A DNA stretch of 64,000 nucleotides from JARIHD01 sp035758825 (GTDB taxonomy: Bacteria; Patescibacteriota; Saccharimonadia; Saccharimonadales; UBA4665). This document shows, in pieces, positions 1 through 10,100 of the stretch (position 1 is its first letter; each line of letters opens with the position of its first letter). Position numbers and translations under genes: made by a program. The notes beneath the pieces are model-generated. The model was not told the origin of the DNA, did not search any database, and saw only the letters and a program-made list of their open reading frames with translations. The DNA is taken from the NCBI GenBank assembly GCA_035758825.1, contig DASTWA010000004.1, forward strand, positions 1-64,000. The letters are read 5' to 3'.

Positions 1-870
1 AAGGCCAACGGCGGGTTCGGCCGCAATCAGCAAATCAATGCCGCTCGTCGCCTGTTTTCGACCGGCACCGGTTACGACGACCTGCGCCAGGTCCAAACAA
101 CTGTCAACCGTGTAGCCGGCAGCAACAAAGAAATGGCTTCAGATATCCTTGGCTTTGGTAATGCCGAAACCGGCAAGGTGGGCCGTCTTGACCTTAAAAC
201 CGGCTACGGCCGCCAGATGAAGTTGTACCAAAAAATGCAAGATAATGGCAGGCTCACTAACGAAGACATCGAAGAAGGTTACATGGATGCCATTAAAGGC
301 AACGAGGCCCTCCAGATGCTTCGTGGCAAGCCAATAGCCGTCAAAAATGTCATGCCGGTCATAACCAAGGCGCTCGCCACAGCGCAACGCGAAGCAGTCG
401 CCAATGACGGCGAGGCTAAGCGCCTAATGGCTATCGCAAACGATACAAGCCAAGCCATAGAAGTACGCCAGGATGCCGCTCAAAAAGCCACTGCCGCTGC
501 CCGAAAAGCACAGGACAACGGGCTGGAGGCTGGCCGCCTTACCAGCATTATCGACCAGTTCCAGCAAAGTGCCAGCATGTACGCGTCGGCCGCGAATACT
601 CAAACCGTCTACCAAAATACCGAACAGCCTACGGTCGTTAATATCCGGCAGAACATTAAGCAAGAGGGTAGCAACGTCACCCTCATCCGCGACAGCCGTA
701 CTGGCCAGCTTAGGTCGGTGAACCAAGCCGTAACCGATCCCATAACGGGCCAAACACGCCTTGAGCCACAATACCGCGACGAGAACGAAGTCAATATCCA
801 CTTCCAGCGTGGCCTCGAAGAGCAGGCACCACGGACACCAAACGACCCACGAAACAGCGGCATCCTTTAG
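1..870 (+). CDS. Partial C-terminal part of a T4SS-locus protein, function unknown
   Basis: The frame is open from base 1, so the gene begins upstream of the window and the internal ATG at 133 is not its start; 289 codons are visible. The visible part is polar, with an Ala/Gln/Lys-rich helical stretch (about residues 120-180 of the visible part) that could form a coiled coil, and it has no membrane segment. It is the first gene of a same-strand series leading to PrgI and VirB4, so it is probably a component of the secretion apparatus. I do not recognise a domain. In related loci a long multi-spanning VirB6-like protein often sits here, and this could be its soluble tail, but that is a guess. 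Confidence 0.7.
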   Translation, partial: KANGGFGRNQQINAARRLFSTGTGYDDLRQVQTTVNRVAGSNKEMASDILGFGNAETGKVGRLDLKTGYGRQMKLYQKMQDNGRLTNEDIEEGYMDAIKGNEALQMLRGKPIAVKNVMPVITKALATAQREAVANDGEAKRLMAIANDTSQAIEVRQDAAQKATAAARKAQDNGLEAGRLTSIIDQFQQSASMYASAANTQTVYQNTEQPTVVNIRQNIKQEGSNVTLIRDSRTGQLRSVNQAVTDPITGQTRLEPQYRDENEVNIHFQRGLEEQAPRTPNDPRNSGIL

Positions 871-877
871 TTCGTCA

Positions 878-906
878 TTGACTTGTGGTCAAGTTTATGC
901 TTAAAT
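878..906 (+). promoter_or_regulatory. Candidate sigma70-type promoter for the 666-residue gene
   Basis: TTGACT at 878-883 and TTAAAT at 901-906 are separated by 17 bp. The expected start point is near 913, giving a leader of roughly 20 nt before the ATG at 932. The -35 element lies inside a short palindrome (TTGAC, five bases, GTCAA). Internal start within the T4SS operon. Confidence 0.45.
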
Positions 907-931
907 TTATGCATAAACGCCGAACAAAAAG

Positions 932-2932
932 ATGAACCCAAACGCAGCCCCATACCCAGCAGCACCCAACCTAGCACCAAGTCCTATTACAGTAGAAGAA
1001 GTGCCCCAGAGCAACGCCCCTTGGGAGTCAGAGACGGCCGATAGGCGAGAACTGGACACTCTCTTTCAGGAATTACAAAAGACCCCGCAATACACGGCTA
1101 CGACCCCCAACAGACGCCTCGAGGAAGCCCAACGCCTCCTTCAAAAAGCCGAAGACGAACAGAACGATGCTGTCGCTAGCGAATACCGGATGCAAATCGC
1201 GAGCATCCAAGACGCACGCCGCCGAGCCGAACATAGAAGCAACGCCCGTTTTGCAGACGTTGATAGCCGGATTGATACGCTGGTGGGGCCGGACAGCAAC
1301 CCGTCTGCCTTGCTCAAAACTATCTATCTTGAACAGTCTGCCAGCCGCGATAACCACATAGGTAGGCGTGATGTTGCCGCCCACCTCGAAGGCAAGGCCG
1401 CAGAGGTCAAGGACGAAAGCGACGATCTCGAAGTCCGGTACATAGCAATTTCGCGCTACTTTGCAAACAATCCGACGGCCGATGCGAAAGAACTTAGTGA
1501 CCGTGCAAAAATTTTAGCGGAACTCAACAACCGCGCTTCGGCCACCGCCATTGCATCAGGCTCTGCGCGCCGGTCCCATGAAGACATGGCTCGCATGCGC
1601 GACTTAAGCGCCCATCTGCCGGCCTCTCTGCTAAAAATTGCGCAGCGCATCGAAAACCGCTATGCCGCCGACTGGGCAACCGCCGAACAACTAACGGCTG
1701 ATGTCACCACCGACCTTCGCTCGTGGGATATTCTTGGAGGCCCACGCTACGCAGGACAGGAAGATAATGTCCGCCAACAACTTGTAAGTTTGCAGGCCTG
1801 TATTGACCGGCTGCCTCGTCACGACGACATGCGCGCTGAAGCGCTAGCCAACTACACCCGTCTCCGCTACCGCCTTGAAGAGCGGATGATCCATGAAGGC
1901 AATATTAATGGCGCTCCGCGGACTACGGCAGAATTTACCGCTAACCGCGGTATCCTCTTGTATGAAGGCACCGCTAACGAGGTTGTCATACATGATGACG
2001 GCAGTACCGAACGCCCCGATCCCGAGACCGGGAACTGGGTACGGCGCTCCGCGGACGGCCAACCATGGGTTCCGCAAAAAACCGAACTCGTTATTGACCC
2101 GGGCGCAGACGCACTGCCGGTCGGCGAGGCCTTTTCGGCCTGGGAAGAAAACCGCACTCCCAAAACAGCCGCGGAAGCCTATGCTTCATTGACCAAACAC
2201 ATCAACACAGAAGTTGCCAACGAAACCGCCCACAGTCAAAACATTAGTCAGATCGACACCGAGACAGCAAGCAATGAATCTCTCATCCAGCGCGCGGACG
2301 GCGCCATCGCCGAGAATAACCACGTCATTCCAACCCTGAACGCCCAAATTGCCGCCAACCATGCCGAACGCGACACCCTAGATGCCAACGACGATCGCTC
2401 AAAGCAAGATAATAAGCGCCTTGCCGAGCTTGACGCCCTGATCCCCCAGCAGGAAGCCGAAGTCAAGGCAAGGATTGAACAGAACGCCAACCTCACACAG
2501 ACGATTGCTGACGCTCTCGCCGACAATGTCCGGCTCGCAGCCCAGAGGACGGCCGAAATTGCCGCCCGCCGCCGTGTACGCGAAGCACTCAACCCTGCTC
2601 GCTACTGGCACGGATTGCTGGAAGTCAACGCCGAACGCACGGTCGCCGAAGCCCGGGCGCGTGGCCTTGGACGCTGGCTGGCACGACGTGAGGCCGAACG
2701 GGCGCGTGATTCACTCCCGGCCGTTCCGACCGTCCTGGCTGACGGCAGCCTGATATTCGACCAAGCCGTCATTAACGGAAGGGGAGTTCCGACCGAAGCC
2801 GAGATAGCCGAAGCCCGAGAGGCCGATGCGCCCATTCCAAGCTGGCAAATCTGGCCGGACGGAACGGCCAGCCGGTATGATTTGCGCCGTGGGAGTTTTG
2901 TCCAATACAGCCCGAATGGCCGGGTAATCTAG
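932..2932 (+). CDS. Hypothetical coiled-coil protein of the T4SS-like locus (666 aa)
   Basis: The protein has a proline-rich N-terminus (about residues 1-30), long charged Ala/Glu/Arg-rich helical segments and an extended heptad-like stretch at about residues 410-560 suggesting coiled coil. Its C-terminus is short and beta-like, with a motif of the type IWPDGTASRYDL. There is no signal peptide or membrane span, so it is probably cytoplasmic or associated through partners. It lies between the partial gene and prgI on the same strand, which suggests a structural or regulatory accessory role in the secretion machine. No Shine-Dalgarno is visible before the ATG. I do not recognise the family. Confidence 0.75.
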   Translation: MNPNAAPYPAAPNLAPSPITVEEVPQSNAPWESETADRRELDTLFQELQKTPQYTATTPNRRLEEAQRLLQKAEDEQNDAVASEYRMQIASIQDARRRAEHRSNARFADVDSRIDTLVGPDSNPSALLKTIYLEQSASRDNHIGRRDVAAHLEGKAAEVKDESDDLEVRYIAISRYFANNPTADAKELSDRAKILAELNNRASATAIASGSARRSHEDMARMRDLSAHLPASLLKIAQRIENRYAADWATAEQLTADVTTDLRSWDILGGPRYAGQEDNVRQQLVSLQACIDRLPRHDDMRAEALANYTRLRYRLEERMIHEGNINGAPRTTAEFTANRGILLYEGTANEVVIHDDGSTERPDPETGNWVRRSADGQPWVPQKTELVIDPGADALPVGEAFSAWEENRTPKTAAEAYASLTKHINTEVANETAHSQNISQIDTETASNESLIQRADGAIAENNHVIPTLNAQIAANHAERDTLDANDDRSKQDNKRLAELDALIPQQEAEVKARIEQNANLTQTIADALADNVRLAAQRTAEIAARRRVREALNPARYWHGLLEVNAERTVAEARARGLGRWLARREAERARDSLPAVPTVLADGSLIFDQAVINGRGVPTEAEIAEAREADAPIPSWQIWPDGTASRYDLRRGSFVQYSPNGRVI

Positions 2933-2979
2933 CCCCCAAAACCGGCAAATTAGCCTTCGGCCAACCCTCGCATGTAGGT

Positions 2980-2995
2980 TATACTATGTGAAGGT
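2980..2995 (+). promoter_or_regulatory. Candidate leaderless promoter of the PrgI gene
   Basis: TATACT at 2980-2985 ends 10 nt before the ATG at 2996, so transcription would begin at or a few bases before the start codon. The only purine-rich sequence (GAAGG) directly abuts the ATG, too close to act as a Shine-Dalgarno. The -35 is weak (TTCGGC at 2956-2961, 18 bp spacing). Confidence 0.5.
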
Positions 2996-4177
2996 ATGGC
3001 GACTTATAAAGTTCTGCAAGATATTGAGGCCGAAGACAAGTTAATCGGCCCGCTTACATTGCGCCAGTTCATCTACGCGCTGGTAGGTGCGCTCAATGGC
3101 TATTTGACCTTTGTGGTTATCACCAAAGGCGTGCCGTTTATGGCAATTATTTTTATACCGCTGACCCTTATTTGCGCCTTCTTCTCGTGGCCATGGAGCA
3201 GGGACCAGCCGACCGAAGTTTGGGCATTGGCCAAAATCCGTTTTATGGTCAAACCCCGCAAACGCATCTGGAACCAGAGCGGTATCAAAGAGCTGGTAAC
3301 AATTACCGCGCCCAAACGGATAGAACAAATACTTACAAACGGCCTTTCCGAAAACGAAGTGCAAAGCAGGCTAAAAGCATTGGCCGATACCATCGACAGC
3401 AGAGGCTGGGCGATCAAGAACGTTAATGTGAGCATGTACGGCCAGCCCGCCATGATCATGAACGCGCCGTCATCCGACCGGCTGATTAACGTTGCTTCAT
3501 TGCCGCAGCCGGTACCGACGGTAGATGTACGTGCTGCCGACGACATGCTGGACGTCCAGAATAATCCGGTGGCGCAGCAGTTCGATACCATGATCGCAGC
3601 CTCGGCCAAAGCGCACCGCCAGCAGATCATGGAACGCATGCAAGCCCAGGCGGCAAGCCCCGCGCCAGTCGCGCCGCCAGCACCCGCGCCAACCCTAAAC
3701 ACCCCGACGGCCAACAACAATAATTACTGGTTCCTCAACCAGCCGTCGCAGATGGCACCCACCGTCCCACAAGACACGGTCACGTTCAACACACAGGTCG
3801 TCGCTCCCGGCACCACGCCAGCCAATCTGCCGGTGACCGCCGCAAACCCAACCCCGGACGAGGAATCGTTCATCAAAAAGCTCAAAAACGAACCCGCGTT
3901 CAGCCCGAACATGCACGGGCATCTACATGTCATCCAACCCCTGTCGGCACAGGGCGGACAGACCCAACAAACTCCCGTCCAAGGCACACGGCAACCGCAA
4001 ACCACTGTCACTGCGCAAGCTGCAGCCAGCCAGCCTGCACCGAAGGTGACACAGCAGCCAGACGCTGCTATACTTGATCTTGCAAGAAACGACGATCTCA
4101 ATGTGGCCACTATCGCGCGCGAAGCAAATAAACGCAAGGAGCCGCCACAGGACGAAGTGGTGATTTCGCTTCACTAA
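2996..4177 (+). CDS. prgI: PrgI family T4SS membrane protein
   Basis: The N-terminal 100 residues match the PrgI family of Gram-positive conjugation systems. There is a short cytoplasmic start (YKVLQDIEAEDKLIGPLTLRQ), two closely spaced hydrophobic segments at about residues 22-65, and then the family-like stretch ending in Lys-Pro-Arg-Lys. PrgI is a VirB3-like inner component that works with the VirB4 ATPase. This copy is much longer than the usual roughly 120 residues: positions 190-393 form a low-complexity tail rich in Pro, Ala, Gln and Thr with no recognisable domain. It is followed by the TraC-like and VirB4 genes in the order expected for such a locus. Confidence 0.85.
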   Translation: MATYKVLQDIEAEDKLIGPLTLRQFIYALVGALNGYLTFVVITKGVPFMAIIFIPLTLICAFFSWPWSRDQPTEVWALAKIRFMVKPRKRIWNQSGIKELVTITAPKRIEQILTNGLSENEVQSRLKALADTIDSRGWAIKNVNVSMYGQPAMIMNAPSSDRLINVASLPQPVPTVDVRAADDMLDVQNNPVAQQFDTMIAASAKAHRQQIMERMQAQAASPAPVAPPAPAPTLNTPTANNNNYWFLNQPSQMAPTVPQDTVTFNTQVVAPGTTPANLPVTAANPTPDEESFIKKLKNEPAFSPNMHGHLHVIQPLSAQGGQTQQTPVQGTRQPQTTVTAQAAASQPAPKVTQQPDAAILDLARNDDLNVATIAREANKRKEPPQDEVVISLH

Positions 4178-4218
4178 GTCAATGAGATCATTAGCAATGG
4201 TGGGAATAGCTAACACAC

Positions 4219-5226
4219 ATGAATCCTAATTCGCCTAACCAACAACCGATGCCTGGTGGTATGCCCCCGGCCAGCTCTGGCCAACCGGGCCTGCCTTATG
4301 CCCCGCAACAGGAGGCACGAGTACCGGCACCGCCTCCCCAGGGTAGTATGCCAATGCCCCAGCAGGGACAGGCCCCGCCGATGCCAAACACACCGCCGCC
4401 GCCAGCTCCAGGAACCGGACAGGGGGCCATCATCGGGCAAGCCGTCGTCGCCGGGCAGGGCGCCCCGGCCAAGCCAGGCCCCGGTGTCCAAAAAGCCGTT
4501 AATCCGAACAGCACCCAAAATATGCTCCAGATCGCCGAAATCCGCGATGGCATTGTTATCATGAGCGACGGCTCCTTTAGGTCGGTCGTCATGGTCAAGT
4601 CGATCAACTTTGACCTCATGAGCCCGCAGGAGCAGGAAGCGGTCGAATTCAACTACCAGAACTTCCTAAACTCACTCTATTTCCCGATCCAAATTTTCAT
4701 CCGGTCCCAAAAGGTAGACATTGCGCCCTACATCGAAAAGCTCGATAAAATCCGGTCTGAGCACGACAATATGTTGCTCGCCCTACTAATGGACGACTAC
4801 ATCGGATATATCTCGACGTTGGCACAGCAGACCAACATCATGGACAAAAAGTTCTACATTGTCATTCCGTTCTTCCCGCACGTCGACGTCCAAAAGGCGC
4901 TGACCCAGAGCAAAAACTTTATTACCGGCTTTATGGATCTGTTCAGTGGCAAGGAGCAGCATGTCGTCATCAACGAAGACGACCTGGAAAAAGCCAAGAC
5001 CGAGCTCCGGACACGCGTTCAAACCGTCCTCAGCGGATTGTTGCAATCAAATATCCAGGGCCTGCCGCTCGACACCCAGGAACTCATCGAATTGTTCTAT
5101 GACACCTACAACCCAGACACAGCCACCCGCCAACAGCTCAAAAACTTCAACGATCTGACAGCAGACATAATCACCAAAGGGTCCGGCGCCGCGCCGCAAC
5201 CTCATCTGGATAGGGAGTTAACGTAA
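4219..5226 (+). CDS. TraC-like T4SS protein with proline-rich N-terminus
   Basis: Residues 1-95 are Pro/Gln/Gly/Met-rich low complexity. Residues 100-335 form a soluble alpha/beta domain (MLQIAEIRDGIVIMSDGSF, then NYQNFLNSLYFPIQIFIRS) like the TraC-type proteins encoded before VirB4 in Gram-positive conjugative loci. That domain resembles the N-terminal module of VirB4 ATPases without the motor. The gene lies between prgI and virB4, and its stop is 1 nt before the next ATG, so the two products are probably made together as partners. The start is taken as the first ATG; no Shine-Dalgarno is obvious. Confidence 0.7.
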   Translation: MNPNSPNQQPMPGGMPPASSGQPGLPYAPQQEARVPAPPPQGSMPMPQQGQAPPMPNTPPPPAPGTGQGAIIGQAVVAGQGAPAKPGPGVQKAVNPNSTQNMLQIAEIRDGIVIMSDGSFRSVVMVKSINFDLMSPQEQEAVEFNYQNFLNSLYFPIQIFIRSQKVDIAPYIEKLDKIRSEHDNMLLALLMDDYIGYISTLAQQTNIMDKKFYIVIPFFPHVDVQKALTQSKNFITGFMDLFSGKEQHVVINEDDLEKAKTELRTRVQTVLSGLLQSNIQGLPLDTQELIELFYDTYNPDTATRQQLKNFNDLTADIITKGSGAAPQPHLDRELT

Positions 5227-5227
5227 T

Positions 5228-7156
5228 ATGGGTTTGTTTGGTAAAAAAGAACCGAAGCTTGATCCGGTCGCTATCGCGCAGGCACAGCAAGCGCGCGAAC
5301 AGCAAGAAGTCGACGAAGCCTTCCGGAAGGGAATCACCGCGCTTCGTGACTTTATTGCGCCCAGCTCCATCGAGTTCGACAGCAGCCATTTTAAGCTCGG
5401 CACCCGGTACGCCCGCACCTACTACGTCTATGGCTATCCCCGCCAACTTTACACCGGTTGGTCGAGCCCGCTCGTTAACCTCGACGAAGTCATAGATGTG
5501 TCCATGATGGTCTACCCGGTCGAAAGCCAGGTCGTACTCGAGAATCTCCGCAAAAAAGTCACCCAGCTAGAAGCGGGGCTTCAAATTGATTCCGAAAAAG
5601 GCCGCGTTCGCGACCCGGCCAAACAAGCCGCCATCCTCGACGCCGAGGAGATGCGCGACAAACTGCAAGTTGGCGAAGAGCGCTTTTTCCGCTTTGGTTT
5701 TTACTTTACCATCTATGCCGGCAGCATGGAGGAGTTGGACTTCGTATCGCACAAAGTCGAATCAATGCTCGGCCAGCAGTTGGTCTACTCTAAGGCTGCC
5801 ACATCCCAGCAGGAACAGGGCTTCAACAGCGTTATACCGCAGTTCACCGACCAGCTTCAGATTCGCCGCAACATGAGCACTGGCGCAATCAGCACCAGCT
5901 TCCCATTCACCTCGGCTGACCTGAGCCAAGAGAACGGTATCCTGTATGGCATCAACATGCACAACTCGGGCTTGGTTATCTTTGATCGGTTTACCCTCGA
6001 AAATGGCAACTCGGTTGTCTTTGCAAAGTCCGGTGCCGGTAAGTCGTTCACGGTTAAGCTCGAAGCCATCCGTTCGCTGATGATGGGGACCGAAATATTT
6101 ATTATCGATCCCGAGAACGAGTATGAACGTATGTGTGATGCCGTGGCCGGGGCGTACGTCCGGCTGAGCCTTAACTCGAACACACGCATCAACCCGTTCG
6201 ACCTGCCGCGTGTGGTCGACACCGAAGAAGCCGACAATGCGCTGCGAAGCAACCTCATCACCCTGCACGGCTTGCTGCGTTTGATGATGGGCGGCGCGCA
6301 AGCCCAAATGATGGGCGGGAACCAAGTGGTTGCGCCGGCATTATCACCTGTTGAAGAATCCGATCTTGATGCGGCCCTCATCGAGACCTATGCTAAGGCG
6401 GGCATTACCAACGACCCCTTGACCCATACGTCACCACCACCGACTATCAGCGACCTCTACGACACGCTCCTGCATATGGGAGGCAGCGGCCCTCAGCTTG
6501 CCCAGCGGCTGCGCAAATACACCAGCGGTACCTTTGCTGGCATCTTTAGCCAGCCTTCAAATATCGATATCAACAATCCGTTAGTTGTCTTTAACATCCG
6601 CGACCTTGAGGACGAACTCCGTCCTGTCGCCATGTATATTGTCCTTAACTACATCTGGAACAAGACCAAGAGCGACCAAAAACGGCGCATTCTTATCGTG
6701 GACGAGGCTTGGCAGCTCATGAAGTACGAAGACTCTGCCAACTTCCTGTTCTCGCTCGCCAAGCGCGCCCGCAAATACAACCTCGGCATCACAACCGTCA
6801 CCCAGGACGTAGAAGACTTTATGGGCTCCCGGATGGGCCGGGCCGTTGTGGCTAACGCCTCCATGCAGTTCCTGCTCAAACAATCGCCGACAGCCGTTGA
6901 CGTACTCACAGATGTCTTTAAACTGACCGCCGAAGAAAAGAAGCGCCTCAGCCAGTTCCCCGTAGGGCAAGGATTGTTCTTTGCGGGACAGAATCACGTG
7001 CACATCCAGGTCGTAGCAAGTCCGACCGAAACCGGGCTAATTACCACCAACCCAGCCCAAATTCAACCAATCGCCGGCCAGCCCCCCATCGGTGGGCAAC
7101 CAGATGCCAGCGGCGGCACGATCGACCTTACCAACCAGCTCTATCCTGGTGTATAG
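5228..7156 (+). CDS. virB4: VirB4-type T4SS ATPase
   Basis: This is a 642-residue VirB4/TraE-family ATPase, the motor that energises assembly and substrate transfer at the inner face of the membrane. The Walker A motif SGAGKS is at about residues 268-273 and Walker B (RILIVDEAW) at about 487-495, followed by the RARKYNLGITTVTQD segment typical of the family. The N-terminal 200 residues form the VirB4 N-domain. An AGGGAG Shine-Dalgarno precedes the ATG. The preceding gene ends immediately upstream, implying coupling. No VirD4 coupling ATPase or relaxase is seen in the window. Confidence 0.95.
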   Translation: MGLFGKKEPKLDPVAIAQAQQAREQQEVDEAFRKGITALRDFIAPSSIEFDSSHFKLGTRYARTYYVYGYPRQLYTGWSSPLVNLDEVIDVSMMVYPVESQVVLENLRKKVTQLEAGLQIDSEKGRVRDPAKQAAILDAEEMRDKLQVGEERFFRFGFYFTIYAGSMEELDFVSHKVESMLGQQLVYSKAATSQQEQGFNSVIPQFTDQLQIRRNMSTGAISTSFPFTSADLSQENGILYGINMHNSGLVIFDRFTLENGNSVVFAKSGAGKSFTVKLEAIRSLMMGTEIFIIDPENEYERMCDAVAGAYVRLSLNSNTRINPFDLPRVVDTEEADNALRSNLITLHGLLRLMMGGAQAQMMGGNQVVAPALSPVEESDLDAALIETYAKAGITNDPLTHTSPPPTISDLYDTLLHMGGSGPQLAQRLRKYTSGTFAGIFSQPSNIDINNPLVVFNIRDLEDELRPVAMYIVLNYIWNKTKSDQKRRILIVDEAWQLMKYEDSANFLFSLAKRARKYNLGITTVTQDVEDFMGSRMGRAVVANASMQFLLKQSPTAVDVLTDVFKLTAEEKKRLSQFPVGQGLFFAGQNHVHIQVVASPTETGLITTNPAQIQPIAGQPPIGGQPDASGGTIDLTNQLYPGV

Positions 7157-7169
7157 TTAAAGGCATACG

Positions 7170-10100
7170 ATGGCAGGTGAAGAGGGCTACACCAGAAGGG
7201 ATCCAGACCAGCAGAGTGGATACACCCGCCGGGAAGGCGAGTACGTTGGCAGGCACCGGCGCGATGAGGAACAGCCTCAGACAAGCGGCGGCTTCTATAA
7301 CCCTGGGAACGCTTCACCCTACGATCAGCACAGCGGGTATACCAGGCGATACGGCGTCAATGGTGACGGTTATACCCGCCGGGACCCCAACCAACATGCA
7401 GGCTATACCCGGCGTGGACACGGGGGGACTCGCAGCCCAAACGACCTAAAAGACGCCGAGGAGGGAGGTCAGAGCAAATCAGACCGCCTCAAAGGCCTGG
7501 CGGCCAACGGACTTTCCGGACTTCTGAACTCCGAAAAACAAGGAAGCAGCGGCACGGGGGAGGCGCCGTTTAATTATGTCAACAACGGTCCCCGGTTCGG
7601 CAATGCCCGCAACTTTTTGCAAAAACACCGCAAAAAGTTAATTGCCAGTGGTCTTGCCGGAGTGGGCATACTACCCATAATGGCAATGATGATATTCATA
7701 ATTGCTGCGCTCAAAATCCCTCATTTTATCGAGAATATGGCAGCCTGGCGGTTTGCCAAGGTCACCAACCAATACCGCAAAACTATGGCCAACGTCGTAA
7801 ACGAAAAGAACGCCATCGATTCGCTCGACGACGCCGCCCGGGAGCAAGCCACAGCCAAGTATGGCAAGTATGCCGTATTCGACAAGGTCAACCGGCTGCG
7901 CCCCAACAAGGTTCTTCAGAGCTTGAACGCCAGCGATCGCATCCAGTACAACTACAAAAAAACGCTGACCGGCAGACAGAAACTCGTATCTATTACAATC
8001 GCACCAGAAGAAAACCCGCGGACAAAAATTACCGTTAAGGTCCCGACGGGCAGGATCAGCAAGATTATCCATCCATTCCGCACCTTGGATCAGTACAAAA
8101 CAATTAGTGACGCCCTTAATTCTGCCATGAGGGCGCATGACCCTAAAATACCGACACTAACACGTGCACTTGCCACCAGAAACGTCCTGCAAAAAGCCGG
8201 GGCCACCCTCAAAGGGATGACCGCTTCCAAATATCTGGGAAAAACTGACCGGGAGGCAAAAATTGCCATTACCCAAGAAGCTTACGAAAAAGCCCATCGA
8301 GATGGCGGCATAGCAGGGATCACCAACGAGAATACCCGGGAGGTCGCCCAAGAGGCAAGTGACGAAGCCGACAGAGCCGTCCAAGACAAAGATCAGATGG
8401 GCGATTTTGTCGATAAAGGACAGGACGTTCCCGACTCGGTCAATAACATCATAGAACGCGGGTTGAATCCTGGGAACCTAAAGGCGATAGCCGAGAAGGT
8501 GGTCGGCTTTGCCAACCCGATTTATGACGTCGCCGTTCCTATTTGCATGGCCTACGACGGGTCAAAGCTTACTCCTGAAGACGTTGATGCCCAGCACGAT
8601 TCGATGGTCAGCGAAGCCTCCTTTGTGCTATCGACGGCCGACCAGCAGAAGGACGGTACTACCTTTAACACCCCGGCCGCGAATGCCATGAACTGGAAAT
8701 TAGGCAATATCCAGGATTCCAATGTTATCCGGCGGGTGAGCGGCAAGCCGGTCAACAGCCTTGACACCATCGGCGGCCAACGGACTGCAATGGGGACTTA
8801 TGGTACTACGACAATATTCGACGTATTTCATTTGGGCGTACTGAATGGTGCGGCAAACAGCATGTGCCCGACGCTGACTAATTTTTGGGTAGGGATTGGA
8901 ATTGGAGTCGTGAATCTTGGCTTCGTCGTCGCAGGATCCGTATTCACAGGAGGAGCTGCTGGGGCCGGCTCAATCAGTGCCAGCAACGCCGTCAGGGCAG
9001 GCGCCGAAAAAACCCTAGACCAAATAGTCAAAAAGGCCATTACCACGGCCACCAAAAAGACAATCAAGTCATTTGGGTCTGGCGGCAGGTTTGCCAAAGC
9101 CTACACGAAGAGTGTCTTCAAATATGGCACGGCTACCGCGGCAGCCGTATATCTGTCCCAGATGATCGTTAACAACAAGGCCGGACTCAACTCCGGCGGC
9201 TTCGAAAAGGACGTCGCCTTCGCAGACAACAGCGACAATGGCGCCGAGATGTTATCTAGCGACATCAACAAGGCCAACTTCTTTGCCAGACCCCTTAATA
9301 ACATAGAAGTGGTACAAAGCCACCGGATTGACAGGGCAGAATTGGCCTACAACAACCAGCAATTGAGCACTTTTGAGCGCTACCTAGCCTTCGATAACCC
9401 TAATTCCATGATATCGAGGATGGCAATTACCACTGGATCACTATTAGACAGGAGCATGTTCGCCTCTGTACTCAACAGTCTAGCCAATTTATTTAACCCA
9501 GTTGGTCTCAGCAGCAAAATGTTCGGCAGCCTAAATGCCGCAACAACCTTGGCCGCCGGCAATGTAAACACCGAAGATTACGGAAATGTGGTTTGGGCTT
9601 ATAGCCAAGAAGAACAAAGCCTGATGGAACAGGATAGCTATACTTCACCAAGCGAAAACTCTCTCCGGCTTGAGGAAAGCGGCAAAGAAGAAGAGATTAA
9701 CAATAAGTACACTAAATGCTATGAGAGTAGCATGGGCACTCTTCTTACTAGTGGCGACATTACCCGCGACGAAGATGGCGACGTACTTAACGCGGGCGAC
9801 TGTTCTCCTGAGCAGCTTGGGCCGCACAATCCCGACTATGGAGACCTGGTGTTCCGTTGGCGACTAAAGCACGCCTACGAAAACACTGCCGATACACTCC
9901 TGGGCATCCAGGATCCGTCTGCGCCCGGTGGGAACGGCAATACCGGCAATTTAGGCGGCATCCCGACCGGGACCCCCCAACAGTTGGCACAGCAAATCCT
10001 AAATAACGGTAATCTCTCTCCCCAGACCTTTGAAAGCGGTCAGGCAATGCAACATATTGCATCAACAGGGAAGGCCAGCCAATGCGGCGGACCTGTCGTA

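Noticed and set aside
3100..3720. 206-codon minus-strand ORF opposite prgI
   Set aside because: Shadow of a gene with clear family membership; no start signals.
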